Shown here one piece after another: positions 40,501-52,425 of a DNA stretch of 64,000 nt. The stretch is from Physcomitrium patens (Eukaryota > Streptophyta > Bryopsida > Funariales > Funariaceae): assembly GCF_000002425.4 (NCBI RefSeq), contig NC_037263.1, positions 13,960,607 to 14,024,606 of the forward strand, given 5' to 3'. The translations under genes and the position numbers were made by a program. Below the pieces are notes generated by a model. The model made no database searches, was not told the DNA's origin, and was given only the letters and a program-made list of their open reading frames with translations. Position 1 is the stretch's first letter. Every line of letters begins with the position of its first letter.

Positions 40501-43417
40501 TATCTGAGAGGCTGAAATCATGTTTAAAAATGACCAGAAAGTCAACATACATTGTTCATAACACAAGAAGAGTATCGTCAATCTTCGCATTAACTTTTGA
40601 TAATAGAAGATGGATAATGATATTTCGGTATCCCCTTGGATATTTTGGTACCCTCCTCCAAACCCCTGGGTTGCTCCTCTTGAGAACACCATTGGGAACG
40701 AGTTCCCTAATTCCCAAGTTCCCAGGTTGAATTCCAATCCACCTAGTTGAGAAGAGACTTGAATAGCCTTGGGAGGTACCAAAATATGCAAGAGGAGTAC
40801 TGAAATATCCATGCCGTAGAAGATTCACTACTATTATAAATGTCACGTCTAAGTGGATTCAAAACACCGCTAGATTCAAAGCCATCAAAATTTGAAGACA
40901 TGCACGTCTTTTTCCAGCAGTCCTAATATCGTAAGCCCTCAAATGACTCACGTGGGTTATTTTAGATAAATCCGCTGAATGTCTACTACTTGAATACTAA
41001 AATAGTAAATATCTAAGAAATAGAGAGGTCTAACTTGTTGAAAACCCTAACGCCCGTCACCACTTCAGCCAGCTCTTGCAACTGCAACATTTTTTCCTCT
41101 TTTGGAAGATCCATCCAATACAAAAATCCCTTCCTTGGAAAAACACTCTCAAGAGCTGCTTCTAACTCTAAATTCATCCTTTTCTCACCTCCCTGTATTG
41201 CAGCGGCAAACGGGTCTACAAATTTATTGTAAACCATAAGATAGGCAATCACCCGCTCCCGCAGAACCTCTGCAGTTTCATAATATTTTCGAATATCGAT
41301 CACCTGATAAGGTCAACATCGCAAAATCAGAAAGGAGCCAATTTAGCTACAAATCCAATGGCAACATTCATGAACTACCATCTAATTGCGCATCGCAAAA
41401 TCAGAAAGGGGCCAATTTAGCTACAAATCCAATGGCAACATGCATGAACTACCATCTAATTGCGCATCGCAAAATCAGAAAGGGGCCAATTTAGCTACAA
41501 ATCCAATGGCAACATTCATGAACTACCATCTAATTGCGCATCGCAAAATCAGAAAGGAGCCAATTTAGCTACAAATCCAATGGCAACATTCATGAACTAC
41601 CATCTAATTGCGCATCGCAAAATCAGAAAGGGGCCAATTTAGCTACAAATCCAATGGGAACATTCATGAACTACCATCTAATTGCGCATCACAAAATCAG
41701 AAAGGGGCCAATTTAGCTACAAATCCAATGGCAACATTCATGAACTACCATCTAATTGCGCATCGCAAAATCAGAAAGGGGCCAATTTAGCTACAAATCC
41801 AATGGCAACATTCATGTACTACCATCTAATTGCGCATCGCAAAATCAGAAAGGAGCCAATTTAGCTACAAATCCAATGGCAACATTCATGAACTACCATC
41901 TAATTGCGCATCGCAAAATCAGAAAGGAGCCAATTTAGCTACAAATCCAATGGCAACATTCATGAACTACCATCTAATTGCGATAACGGCTCCCTTGCTG
42001 CTCATGCAAGTAGCTTCGAGTTTGCCATGTACTGAAATGAGTGAAAACAAAGAATACAAATTCCCAAAGCAATTCAGCATGATTCAGTGATCCTTTAGTC
42101 AATGCTACATCCAAATAAACCTACCCCTTCAAAGTTGTCAAGAATTAGACTCACATGCGTCTGTAATTGGCACTAGGTTTAGCAGTTACTCGTGAAAGGC
42201 CAACTAATTAAAGTTGAATTAAAAAATAGACTTTGACAATTCCTTGTAAAGGTTACTTACCTTAGTATCCAAGATGACTTGCTCAGTCGAGCTTAGCTCG
42301 GCATTTCTTAAACTATTTTCTTGGTCTAATTCCTTCATAGCAAAATGAAACGCTGCTTGCGTTGTAACCTGTATGTCGATAGAGAAGTCACAATAGTGTT
42401 GTTAAAGACCTACTAGTCTCCTTCTCCCACAGAAATTGTCCGTCAACAGAATGGTTCTCACTAGTTGAGGATGGATTTACGTGCAAATCGTGGAAGCTGC
42501 TGGACATTGAAATAGTGATCAACAACATTGGTGTCTCTTATTATGGTAAAAAAAGGTGAAACAAACAACATACATGTCCGCAGAAATGGTGTCGATGTTA
42601 ATCCTCATAATAAGGATAGTTACTGTATTGTGAAATTACTAGACCTGAAGCTGAACTATCTCTTGAGCTGGGCAGTCTGTGAGTGTCATATGCTTCGCAG
42701 CAAGCTCCACCATGGCCTCGTATTCTTGCTCGCTCATCTCTGAAAAATGTCTGGTGGAGCACAAAAAAAATTGTTTTAAATAGACAAGTAAATTTTTGAA
42801 AAGGAAAAGTTGATGCTTCGACGCCCCCCGAAAATACAATTGCCTTCAATACAAGCAGTAAATAGGTCATACAATAAATTGAGCGAAATCTACGCGACAT
42901 TGCATTTACTACTGCCTCCATTACGGGATAGAGAGAGATCAGATAAACAGAACTGAGACTCCCACCATTGCCTGCCAATTGAGAATGATAGAAAAACTTA
43001 CTTATCAGGCCACTGCATAACTGCACACCGCAACTGAAAACAAGCCATGACTTCCTGATACTCGCGGATCGGGTCTGTCGAAGTATACCTAGGGTGGTCT
43101 CGGAAACATCGGAGCGTATCCCTAACCATCTGTTTCAACGGTCTGGGATCTTTGTATGACAATACCTTGACCACTTGGTGTTGGACATTGATGATCGGTG
43201 GAGTAGCAGGTCTGATTACCGGTTCTTTTCGATAAAGAGGAAAAGGATCATCATATGGATCCTTCCAAGGTTTCTTCTCCTTTTCCGGTGGCTCTCCGTC
43301 TGTGGCCCTTGTCAACGTCAAATACAAATTCAGCTCTGGATCTCGCCAATCTCTCACATCAAACTTCCGCACGAAACCTTCAACTCTCTGCTCTGGCATC
43401 ACTTCCTCGATCTGCAT
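37595..43417 (-). CDS. CFAP206: CFAP206/FAP206, radial-spoke-base protein of motile flagella
   Basis: CFAP206 sits at the base of radial spoke 2 in motile 9+2 axonemes. Exons: 43417-43002, about 42739-42645, 42368-42261, 41303-41035, 40471-40258, 40096-39956, 39826-39612, 39340-39011, 38795-38672, 38394-38288, 38006-37928, 37789-37595, about 760 residues. Family blocks: LELEAALESVFPRKGF with LAEVVTGVRVFNK, then GKGGQGFQLP; a cysteine cluster CNRCSLCSRCNALRRRAAQ spanning exons 7/8; YNGFCPVCFSRTNGILWKGD; LKAPCKYIADVAKLV; a late FTQTDVSHFRRENITQ; and YPPKDMWTNTGISRFTN near the end. From exon 3 on, every junction closes in phase with canonical sites. The join between exon 1 and exon 2 does not, so the first 139 residues (unlike the animal N-terminus) are less secure. 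Expected to be expressed in spermatogenous tissue. Confidence 0.92.
41317..41982. repeat. Nine-copy 74-bp minisatellite in CFAP206 intron 3
   Basis: Units start CATCGCAAAATCAGAAAG at 41317, 41391, 41465, 41539, 41613, 41687, 41761, 41835 and 41909: exactly nine times 74 bp, with only a few substitutions between units (for example GGAGCC/GGGGCC and CATGAAC/CATGTAC). On the sense strand of the gene the array lies immediately before exon 4; its last edge is 14 bp from the exon start. The near-identical ORFs seen here are by-products of the repetition (74 is not a multiple of 3). Confidence 0.98.
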
Positions 43418-44853
43418 GGTGACCTACTTGTACGCATGCGTGTGTTCAGCAAGGCTCAGAAGCGTAACGCTTTAAAGCCTTTTTGGCATAGAGCCGCAAC
43501 TCATTGTGATAACCACACCCCGCTACACAACTCCAACGAAGCTAAATTTACAACAATATCAAACGAAATATAAAATTCGTCAGCCGTTCCCGATGAATTT
43601 CACACTCTTTCCACCGTCTCCCCATCTTACTGCGCCTGCACTCGCAAAACGTGCTTCTGTGAGAGAAAATTTCATTCCATAACATCGCGGACAACAGCAA
43701 ACAAATCGAGCGATGGTCCAATGCCGAGACTTGATTGCACTCGGTGTTTGGATCGTCAACCACAGCAAGTTTCGATTGTCAAAATAAAAGAGATTAACCA
43801 CAAACAAAGAAACAAACACAAACAAGCTTGAATCAAATTTCGAGAAAGTCGTCTAAATATCGATTTAATCTTAGTGTATGAATTCGAAGTCTGAGGAGGA
43901 AAGGAGAGCGAATGGGATGCTGCAGGTTTTGTCATGGAAAGGACACGATGAACGAGGATGCGGCTGCGGCAAAGCTTCCTCAAAACCCTAGCTGATGAAA
44001 ATCATCCATCGACCAATGCAAAAACCAAAGCGGTAGAGAGAATGCCACCACATTTTTTTGCCACTGCCACTCTTTCCACCTTTTTTTTATAGTTTTTTAT
44101 TCCAATTAAAATTATAATATATATATATATATATGGGAATGAAAAAGCAATCTAAATTATTACTGAAATGACATATCCATCATCATAATCATGACAAAAT
44201 AATTACCTCTAGATTTATTTCTCTACCACTTGATGTGCAACCAATGCAAAGAAAGCACATTCATCTATAATTATGATAATTTAATCTTCATTGCTACCAT
44301 TTACAATGATAGCCATGGTAGTTCTTAATTAGAATCCTAATTATTTGTTTAAAAGAAAAAAGAACTTGCCACAGGTTTATCTCATTGCATTGTTTTTTGT
44401 TGGAATGAGGGCTAGGTTGGCCTTCCTTTTCTTGCTGCCCTTCTCTCTCCGCATGACTTCTCTACCACCTTCACACTTCAATATAAGTTCTTAGAAGTAT
44501 GTTGTAAAACATTTTGCAATGACCATTGCAAAGACCAACTTTTAGAAGCCTCTCAGTGTTAGTACAAGGTCAGTGAGAGTTTAAGGTTTGTCAATTGTTG
44601 TTGAAATTGACCCAGAGATTTAATATATATGATTAATACTATGATTCATGGACCAATAGTAATAGCAGTTGTTGTTTTATAATACTCATGTGTTGATTAG
44701 TGACCTTCCTTCCCAACTCTACAATAATATAAATTCCTAAATATTGTGTAGGTAGTGATTATTGTAACTGTGAGCAGCATCTTCTTTCTTCTTAAAATTG
44801 GAATTTTACAATTGTGGATTGAAAAAACATGGAGTCATTGTTAGAGCAATTAT

Positions 44854-44857
<4 letters not shown>

Positions 44858-44898
<41 letters not shown>

Positions 44899-44899
44899 A
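44858..44899 (+). repeat. (CT)n microsatellite
   Basis: About 40 bp of CT dinucleotides with one interruption. Confidence 0.95.
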
Positions 44900-45707
44900 A
44901 AATACAATGTGTGATGGTTGACTGTGTATAATGCTTTGACACAAGAAAGGTGGGGGGATGGAGATGATGTTAAAGAAGTTGGAATTTTTAAAATTGAAGG
45001 ACCTTGTGAATGGCATTCAAATTGTTGTACAAGCATGCTATTTGTTCTTAGAGGTGAAATATCTAGAATACACAAAAAAATTGATACAATATATGTTGGT
45101 TACAAATAAGCGAGTTGAAGGGGGGAACTTGGATATGACGATGATTCTTTTTGCAACCCCAATGGAGGAGAACCTTGATACTGTATCATAACCACATGCT
45201 TGGCTTTTTTCTGTACCATGTCTATTAGACCATAGTCCTTATTGTATGCTACAAGGCATGAAAACAATGTCTAAATGTCCAAGTTTTGTTGTGAATTTGT
45301 CACATTGAAGCTAATTTTTTGTTGATGCTTTACATTTATAATAAATCCTTATATATATGCTCTCAAATCTTGTGCATCATTCATCCTCGTGAAGCAGATA
45401 TCTTAATAAAATTTTGTCTTTATTTTTTTTTTGTATTTTTTTATTTGAATCTAGAATTTTGGAATTAAAAAATTGTGATATTTGATGTTATCAAATTGGA
45501 GTACATTTCTTATAAAAAAAAGATAAATTACTTTAAATAAATTACTTGCTTAAAATTAGTCTTGTTTTTACAACAACACCTAGTATCACATAAATTGTCT
45601 TATGTCACTTATGTAGAATAGAAGACTTATTTCATAACTCTCAGAAATACTATTTATTCATCAATTGCATCTTTTTACTCCTACATATTTGGTTTAGAGA
45701 TTGAATA

Positions 45708-45710
<3 letters not shown>

Positions 45711-45743
<33 letters not shown>
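45711..45743. repeat. (TA)n microsatellite
   Basis: A pure TA run. Confidence 0.95.
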
Positions 45744-45745
<2 letters not shown>

Positions 45746-46574
45746 AAATATTTATCTTTTTGGAGAGAAGATGAGAAGAAAGTTTAATTTTGGGTATGAT
45801 TGTGAATTAATCCGTGTGTTGTTCATCTGAAGATATAAAGTAGGACCTTGTTTTGACATTTTAGGACTATAAATTTGACTTTTTTACTTTTTTAGTATGA
45901 AATTAATTGATAATTAATATTACTTGAAGTAATAACCATCTATAATTTTTCAAATGACTATTTATAATAATTTTTTTAAATAGTTTTAGGAGCATAGTGT
46001 TGAATTCTATTTTCTTTGTATATTATTTATAAATAATTGTGAAGAAAAAGTTATCCTTGTAGAACATGTGCGGACATTATATCCTATTGACTTGTAGTTG
46101 CTGTAAAAGTACCTCCTTGTTCTTCCTTCTATAGACTCAAACTGTGATGCAGATCATTCTGTTGATGTTTTTACATACATGTTACTTTTGCTTCTATTCC
46201 TTGCTCCTTGTAATCTTTCCTTTGGATAATTTACTTGTGGATTTTTCAATTGCATAGTTATTATTGAAAGGTCAATCAATCTTTTACATAGATTCTTTTA
46301 TTGGTGAAGAAGTAAAACATCAAAAATTCAACTAATAGCAACATAAAGTGAAAATAAACTATTAGAAGAGAATGGAAGTGGAAGTGCTATTGGAATAAAT
46401 TGGTCAAGAATATTTATTAAGTAGAATTGATGATAAAAATCACTAATTGACAAAACATCTTCTCATCTTAATAAAATTCTTATTTGATGCTTATATGATA
46501 TACTTAATGTATTTATTATTATTTTTATATAAAAAATTATATTTATCAATTTATACACTTGTTTATTTATGTTA

Positions 46575-46690
46575 TTCAAGAACAAGATTAATAGCATATA
46601 AAGACACATGTTTCAATATTAATAGCACGTAATGAATAAGATTAATAGCATGTAAAGAACAAGATTAATAGCATGTAAAGATACACAATA
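46575..46690 (+). repeat. ~23-bp tandem units
   Basis: Four units of the form AAGATTAATAGCATGTAAAG (the first and second copies degenerate: GCATATAAAG, GCACGTAATG). AT-rich and non-coding. Confidence 0.75.
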
Positions 46691-47599
46691 TTAGTGAAGA
46701 AACCAATGTTGTGCTGATAAACAATATGGATTTTTTTTAAACTTTCTTGAGCCTTCAATTCTCTTGTTGTATTCTCAAAAAAGTGAAAGAGAGAAATTTG
46801 AGCTTTTTTAAGGTCTTTGGTGGAAAATTTTAAGTAAGATTTTAATATTAAATATTGATTTTCTACTCATGATGTAGTAACACTTTTAAGATGAAGTAGA
46901 TTATTTATCTAAGCTTTAGCAAATCTCTTCTTGTATAGTATCTAAGTATTCTTTAAATACTCAATAGTTGCATGAATAACAATAGGAATATATTTGTTGC
47001 AAAGATTAGTCCATTCTAAATAAAAAAAAGCTCTATAAAACATGTACTAATCACAATGGTCCAATCTACAAGGAATAAAGGCCATCCTAACTCTACTTTA
47101 TTTGAAAAGTATTTTTTAGAATTTGCTAATATATTTTTTGTATATACCAAATACAAAGTGATATATTTGAAGTGAGAAGTATTAATTTAATTTATTAATT
47201 CTAAATTCCTATCAATACCTATGCAAATTTTTCCATACATCTTTTAAAGTTGGATTAAAGCCCAACAAAAAAATGATTTTGTTTCCTCTTAGAGAAAAAA
47301 AATATCAATGATAAATGAAGTATTAAAACTTATCATCCTCACAACATGTAATTTTGGCATTCTAAATCTATTTATTTTGTATGTGCAATCTATGACAATG
47401 GAAAAATAGTACTTTTTTACAAGTTGAACATGATAAAAATATGCAAAAAATAGAGAAGTAACTTTATCCTCTTGATAAAAAAAATAAAATAAAATGGTAA
47501 TTAACTCTTTATAAAGTTTTTATGAGACATATAATAGCTGATTGTCTTACAAGTACGACGAGAAGTAATTTTTGTTGCTCATTGTTAATAATTTGAACA

Positions 47600-48076
47600 A
47601 TGGCTTTGCTATTAGTATCAGTCTTATATAAGGCAATAATAACATTTTTTGGTAGGATGCTTGCAATTAGCAATTGTGAATATAAGGCAATAATAACATT
47701 TTTTGGTAGGATGCTTGCAATTAGCAATTGTGAATATAAGGCAATAATAACATTTTTTGGTAGGATGCTTGCAATTAGCAATTGTGAATATAAGGCAATA
47801 ATAACATTTTTTGGTAGGATGATTGCAATTAGCAATTGTGAAGTTAATTCTTTTTTGGGTAGTTATAAACAACAAGCAAATAGATGGTTTAAAAGAAAAA
47901 AAAATAACTCTATGGTTATAAAGAGCAGTTTGAATAATCAAATGCCATTAAATACTATTATGTCAAACGACTTGTATTATCTTATTTGCAAGTATGACAA
48001 TTTTGATCACAATAAACTTCTCCTTTGTCACACTTGTAATCAATGCAATCTTTATCAAAGAGTTGATTTCATATGA
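47600..48076 (+). other. Open frame created around a 54-bp x 4 array
   Basis: An uninterrupted frame of 158 codons whose N-terminal half is four copies of the 18-residue unit YKAIITFFGRMLAISNCE. The start codon is uncertain. The C-terminal part (RWFKRKKNNSMV then YYLICKYDNF and CHTCNQCN) has no recognised motif. The reverse strand is also open across the array, so openness alone is not evidence of coding. It sits in transposon-rich DNA with no visible promoter. I would treat it as non-coding unless transcripts show otherwise. Confidence 0.4.
47627..47842 (+). repeat. 54-bp tandem repeat, four copies
   Basis: Units start TATAAGGCAATAATAACA at 47627, 47681, 47735 and 47789. Copies are identical except for one change in the last (GGATGCTTG to GGATGATTG). 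Because 54 is a multiple of 3, each unit keeps frame. The near identity points to recent amplification. Confidence 0.98.
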
Positions 48077-48454
48077 AATAGCCTTGATTGTATGTAAATT
48101 CATCAATACTACATTTTATTTCTTCTGTATTTTTAAAATATCCCTATAGTGGTACACATATATATTGCTCATTTTATATTATAAAATACAAAAAAAATTA
48201 TAAAATATATAATTTTTTTCCTCTATCTATTATACATAATCTAAAAAAGAATATATATTAGAATAAAATAAAAAAATAGTACACACATAATTATAAGGTA
48301 ATTAATAGAAGAACAATAGAAAGATGTTATTACTAGTAGTTAGAAACTATTGAAAATTGTTGGAAACTATATCTAAAATGATGATTCTATTATTCAAATA
48401 TAGATTATGGTCTTAATAGTGAAGAATATTTATACTATCTATGTACAAAATTGT

Positions 48455-48560
48455 GATGATGGGTGGATCACTTTAGTAAAAATTTGATTCACTTTATCAT
48501 TTTCTTATATATATATATGTTAAATAGATCTATTTTTTTACAAAATTAATCCATCCTATT
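48455..48560. repeat. Hairpin (inverted repeat) around a TA run
   Basis: The left arm GGTGGATCACTTTAGTAAAA and the right arm TTTTTACAAAATTAATCCATC are imperfect reverse complements, with TATATATATAT between them. Related terminal sequence occurs at 55845-55900 and 57265-57335 (GGATCAATTTAG, TTTAGTAAAAAATTGGATC). This looks like the termini of two element copies meeting head to head, or one MITE-like hairpin. Confidence 0.55.
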
Positions 48561-48795
48561 ATAACTATCTTTAAAAAAATGGATTATCTCTAATAACCAT
48601 CATTAACATCATGGCTCTCATCTCTACCTCCCTCATTTCTAATCCTTCCTACTTTTGTTTACAACTCTTATCTTGATTGTCTTCCTCTTTTTTTCAACTG
48701 CCATCCTTCTATTTTCAACTTTCATCTTCATCCCTTCTATTTTCAATCTCTATTCTTAATCTTTTCTTGCCATCATTGTTATTAATCCAATCAAG
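48530..48795 (-). repeat. Left arm of a long inverted repeat (partner 55600-55890)
   Basis: Collinear with the reverse complement of 55600-55890: TATTATAACTAT, ATCTCTAA, ACATCATGGCTCTCAT (partner: GCATCATGGCTTTCAT), TTTTCAAC and TTTTCAATC in the same order. Strongly diverged. The two arms flank the Ty3 element. Confidence 0.65.
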
Positions 48796-48889
48796 TAAAA
48801 TACATCTATTCTTCTTCTTTAGAATAAGCACTTCTATAAAGATCACTTAATACAAGAAGTTTTTTGCATGAGCTTAGATTTATACTTTC

Positions 48890-49264
48890 ATATAGATGTG
48901 TCAAATATATATTTATTTATTTCTATAATTATTTAAATAATATGAATAGATAAAAGTACATAAAAATTGATTAAATTGATAATATCTTATAGAAAAGCTT
49001 CTTAGAAGCTTTACAAATATGATTTCAACTTTACATGTATCTACAAGTGATTGGTAGGTTGAATTCTTAGTCAATAAATTAGCCACACATACTGGTAGCT
49101 TGTAGTACAAGCTAATCATATAACATACATTTAAAAACATTGCCTTGTAAGTCAAGAGACATGTCTTGTAAATTGAATACATGTTAGAGGTCCTATAGAA
49201 TATTAACATGTAGCTTTTAATTAGATAGTATATATGAAATCAAGGATTAAAAGTTTATTTATCC

Positions 49265-49296
<32 letters not shown>

Positions 49297-49465
49297 TTTT
49301 TTGCTTCTAATATAGTTTGAAGAGTCTTTAGATTTCTAGTCTTTAAGAATAATCATTTCAGTTTTTTTTTTAATATACATATTTTTTTGTTATCATTTTT
49401 TTTAATCTTTCTTTGATACTTATCTCACTTATTTATAAATCTTCTTTGAATTCTTGTCCTTAACA
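48890..49465 (+). repeat. 5' LTR of the Ty3 element
   Basis: Collinear with 54565-55119, sharing AATTAGATAGTATATA, GATACTTATCTCACTTATTTAT and the end TTCTTGTCCTTRACA. The (ATT)n run at 49265-49296 is absent from the 3' LTR. The left edge is approximate. Confidence 0.85.
49265..49296 (+). repeat. (ATT)n microsatellite inside the 5' LTR
   Basis: Ten or so ATT units that the matching position of the 3' LTR does not carry, so the tract grew after insertion. Confidence 0.9.
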
Positions 49466-51659
49466 AATTGACAAGAATACACTTAAAATATTAGAATTTT
49501 ATCTTTTTTTGATTAAGAGTAAGTATATATATATATATATATACAACATAAATATATTTGAAGTTGTGGATTACTCACTTTTAAATTGATATTGTTCTTA
49601 AAATTTCTTTTATTTTCCAATTTTATTTTTTACTTATCTTGAGAGATATTAGACATTTTTTTTCTATTATGTAATTATAGCAAATTTTATTGAAATAAAA
49701 AATACAGTAGTATAAATGCAAGAGCAATTAAGAAAGTTAATGCTTGATATGCATCAACTCAACTTACCACCACATGGAGTAATAAGATAAATAAAGAGTG
49801 AAGATATAGAGATGATTGGAGCTACTTCACCATCTACATCAAATCATATTAATTTTTCTATACTAGAATATTATTTAAGTATTAGAGAATCAAAAATTGG
49901 CTTGCTTAAGAAGTTTGATGGCACAAGATTAAAGTTTTACGGATTCATTAATCAAGTATAACTAACAATTGAACTTCAATTCCAAAGTTATCTAACTTTA
50001 GAATTACAAGTCAAATTTATTAAAATATTACTTTTAAATTTTGCATTATCATAGTTTTTATCTTTTCTTAAATGATGTGATCCAATATGAATTATTTAAA
50101 GGATTTTTTGAAGGAGGTTGATCCATATATGAAAAACATGATATAATTTGTTTTGCAACAAATAAGATCTATATTTTGTAATAATACAATTGATTTGTAA
50201 TATTATGTGCTTTATAATTTTGATAACTTATCTTTGATATCAAGTAAGATGATATTATACTCATTGGTTAATTTTTTTATGAATTATAATATTAAAAAAA
50301 AAATTGATGCTCAATTTACTTGATTGTCAAATATTAAGTCAAGTAATTGATTTTATTGTAAAGTGTGACAATTGGATATTTGAATTTTGATTTGATAGTT
50401 GTACAAGTCGGCCTCAATATTATTATAATTCAATAGCAATACCAATATCTTCTCAATACATACATTCAAAATTAAAAGATATGCAAATTGATGTGATATG
50501 TTTTAAATTTCTTAATAAGCAAGAAAAGACTTATCATTGTCAAGAAGAATTGTGCTTATATTTTGAAGAACCTAAGCATATTGCTTAACATTGTTGAAAG
50601 AAGCAACACAACTACAAAATAAAGAGTATGATTTTTAAAATATAACAATATTTCAAAAAATAAATTGGTCCAATTACAATAGGGACAGTGTGGCTAAAAC
50701 CTTATATAATACTTAATAAATGTTTTATTCTTTCTTTAAAATCCTCTCCTTATTTTATAATAGATATTAATTTATGACCTAAATATCACAAAGCCTCTAC
50801 CATGCTAGATTCAAGAGTCTTAATTTATTTTTTTGGTGAAGAGTTTGTTAAAAGATATAGCATATCTTTAATGAAGAAATCTAATTTTTTTTAAATAGAA
50901 ATCATAGATAATTGTCCATTGTCTTTTGGAAATATTACTCAAGAAAATTCTTCTTATAGAAGTAATAATTAATGGTTATAGTAGCTTTATAATATTTAAT
51001 ACATTAGATTTTTTTTAATCTAATTATTTTAGATTTATCATGGTTATAAAGTATAATTCTTAAATAGATTTGATTTTTCATAGTCTTATCTTTTTTGAGA
51101 ATATAACTAAGAGTTTTTTAATCAAGTAGAAGGTCATAAGTTTAGTCCAACCAATTTTGTATTTGTATTTATAAGAGCTTTCTTGCATTCTACAAAAGAA
51201 GGATCATCTTATGTTATTTATGCTACACTATTTTTTAATAGTAAAAATATTTCAAATAGCATTTCAAGTCAATATCAAGATTTTCAAGATATTTTTGAGA
51301 AAAAAAAAATACAAATAATCTTTTGAAAGAACTTCTTTATGATTTTTCAATTGACCTTCAACAAAGAGCTCAACTATCATTTGAATTAATTTATGGTTTA
51401 TTATAAAATGAATTGACTAGACTCAAAGAATATATTGAAAAAAACCAAGCTAAAAATTTCATACATCACTTTAAATCTCCAACATGAGTTCCAATCTTAT
51501 TTGTGAAGAAAAAAAAAGAAATGATTGCAAATGTATGTCAATTATTAAAGACTCAAGATTACCATCAAAAATAGATATCTTCTATCTTTGATATCTGAAC
51601 TTCTTGATCAATTGAATCAAGCTAAGATCTATATAAAAATATATCTATAAAGAATATAT

Positions 51660-52425
51660 AATCTAATATATATCAAAAAAGGAGATGAATAGAAGATTAT
51701 ATTTTAAATAAAGTATGGATATTTTGAATACAATGTCATGTCTTTTGGATTCACAAATGTACTAGCTGTTTTTTAACATTTAATGAATGATATTTTTTGA
51801 AAGTTTTTAGATAATTTTATTATTTATTATTTAAATGATATCTATATCTATTCTAAAAACATAAAAGAATATGAATTTCATGTTTATTATGCCTTATAAA
51901 AATTAAGAGATGTTAAATTCTATCCCAAGTTTAAAATTTTAAAAATTACATTTTATACTACTTAAGTTGGTTTTTTAGAATACATCATTTTAAATAGTGG
52001 ACTCATGATAGATCCTAAAAACATTCAAACCATTATGGATTAGAAGATCTCAAAAATGATAAGAGATGTTGAATATTTTTTGAGATTTATAAATTACTAT
52101 CAAATCTTTATCAAGAACTTCTTTCAAAGAGTAGCTTCTACTAATATATTTGACTTGTAAAAACAAACTTAAATGGAATCAAGAAACAAAAATAAAACTT
52201 GAAGCTTCAAAAATAATCTTTGTTTTTAAACCAATTTTATATTGCACTGATTTTTTTAAGCCATTCTTTATAGAAAAAGATCCATTAGAATTTGCTTTGA
52301 GTGTTATATTATCACAAATGGAAATAAATGATAAACTTCACTTATTAGATTTTTATTTAAAAAAATTTACAATAGTAAAGATTAACTACAAGATTCACAA
52401 TAAAAAAAACTTTTTACAATTTTAG
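51660..52425 (+). pseudogene. Ty3 reverse transcriptase/RNase H remnant
   Basis: Read through stops: EYNVMSFGFTNV, HLMNDIF, DNFIIYYLNDIYIYSKN (about 51808-51855), VGFLEYIILNSGLMIDPKNI (about 51970-52030), then EKDPLEFALSVILSQ of RNase H (about 52276-52320). The active-site box should be YLDD; the first Asp codon reads AAT (Asn), so the enzyme would be dead even without stop codons. Confidence 0.85.

Larger units (their letters stand above)
43418..47599. other. CFAP206 upstream region, then transposon-rich AT DNA
   Basis: 43418-44040 is the likely CFAP206 promoter and leader (GC moderate). 44050-47600 is AT-rich with simple repeats and a short open stretch at 44918-45191 that reads like old gag-type coding DNA (KLEFLKLKDLVNGIQIVVQA) but is not assignable. 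No intact gene is seen. Confidence 0.45.
48077..48889. other. AT-rich DNA between the array and the Ty3 element
   Basis: Contains the hairpin and inverted-repeat copy described separately, and a C/T-rich segment to about 48790. No gene is seen. Confidence 0.5.

Noticed and set aside
41317-41982. Regular repeat array as a possible CRISPR
   Set aside because: Units are contiguous with no unique spacers, and the context is a eukaryotic intron.
41386-42090. Series of overlapping 60-residue ORFs with the same sequence (MRIAKSERGQFSYKSN...)
   Set aside because: They are the 74-bp array read three ways; they lie inside a CFAP206 intron and each ends after two and a half units.
47509-47941. Minus-strand ORFs of 105 and 108 codons over the 54-bp array
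   Set aside because: Openness follows from one unit without stops repeated in frame; no independent coding evidence.
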